The translations under genes and the position numbers were made by a program. The notes under the pieces are model-generated. The model saw only the letters and a program-made list of their open reading frames with translations, was not told the origin of the DNA and did no database searches. Positions 63,380-64,000 of a DNA stretch of 64,000 nucleotides are shown one piece after another. The first letter of the stretch is position 1. Each line of letters starts with the position of its first letter. Origin of the DNA: Yponomeuta sedellus (Eukaryota > Arthropoda > Insecta > Lepidoptera > Yponomeutidae); the NCBI GenBank assembly GCA_934045075.1, contig OW203722.1, positions 26,255,226-26,319,225 on the forward strand, in the 5' to 3' direction.

Positions 63380-64000
63380 GTTGGTACTGACTGGATGCTT
63401 TGGCATTGACTGAAATGTGTGAATACAGTTATCATAAAGGGCTACGAGTTATAGAACACTGAAATCTAATCCGGTTTTATTAGATTTGATTCTCTTAAAG
63501 TACCTTTTGGATTTGTTCACAGCTAGAAAGAATTAAGAAAATTCTGTTCCTAACTAATACCCGCTTTCTGCTACAATAACAAGCCGTTAATCTGTTGTTA
63601 ACTGCTGCTGTCAGTTGGCCAGTGCTTAGAAAAAAAACATTTGACAGCTGTTAACAGTAGCTTAACAGATTGTTAGTGTACGAGAAACTGAGGGTAAGTG
63701 TAACAAATACAAATACAAAATACAAATACAAAATGTTTTATTTAAACAAGTCATAACTGTGTTATAAAAATGTAATGAACCCAAGTAAAATCGTAACTAT
63801 AAGTATGAGACTTGCTTACTCAGTTGTTTTATAACAATCACTCCCTCGAGGCTCATTCAGGAACTAAAGTAATTATGCTCACTTCCAAGGGGAGTGCTAT
63901 TAGCTGTACTATGAAATATTTTATGTATATATCATCAGAATGTGATGTCTACTGAAATACTCTTATTCAATATGTAAATGACCACCACAGAAGCGCTCGT
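63380..64000 (+). other. CEPT1-like intron 2, beginning, with LINE-type tail
   Basis: 63701-63850 carries the (ACAAAT)n-plus-TTTTATTT end of a minus-strand LINE similar to the 35.8-kb copy. No further CEPT1 exon is recognised before the edge. Confidence 0.6.

Noticed and set aside
63981..64000. Third CEPT1-like exon beginning after ACCACCACAG at the window end
   Set aside because: The ten bases that follow are too few, and the residues do not match the expected continuation.

Overview
The window looks like insect nuclear DNA, most probably from a moth or butterfly (Lepidoptera). The grounds are AT-rich introns packed with short repeats, small and often GC-rich exons with GT-AG borders, LINE/SINE/MITE families of a kind common in lepidopteran genomes (recognised by eye, not by search), and two animal genes on the + strand.

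Layout. 1-3496 is a decayed LINE retrotransposon. 3497-8700 is repeat-rich intergenic DNA. 8741-59338 is one large gene. I assembled it into 24 exons whose splice phases all agree; it encodes about 1646 residues related to vertebrate ABTB2 and ABTB3/BTBD11: a long low-complexity N-terminus, a histone-fold-like region, ankyrin repeats, a BTB/POZ domain and a conserved C-terminus. Several exons are invisible to a simple ATG-to-stop scan. 60370-63379 holds the first two coding exons of a choline/ethanolamine phosphotransferase (CEPT1/bbc-like) with a complete CDP-alcohol phosphotransferase signature; that gene runs off the right edge.

The introns of the large gene hold most of the mobile DNA: a pogo/Tigger-type DNA transposon with a C-terminal PHD-like finger (30735-33891), itself hit by another insertion; a second LINE (35823-37555, minus); a Ty3/gypsy-type LTR retrotransposon with identical 185-bp LTRs and a GTTAT target duplication (51729-56555, minus); several MITEs and foldbacks; SINEs; and a recurrent tRNA-like repeat bounded by inverted repeats.

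The two genes are not obviously linked in function. Points worth following: a LINE 3' end that appears to supply the acceptor of the last exon; repeats pressed against the exon 12 donor and exon 13 acceptor; a frame-preserving short intron that would encode a hydrophobic segment if retained; PPxY and tyrosine motifs in the N-terminus; the tRNA-like inverted-repeat family; a gypsy copy with young LTRs but several coding lesions; and near-perfect snapback palindromes resembling replication template-switch products. All statements come from reading the sequence; no database search was run.
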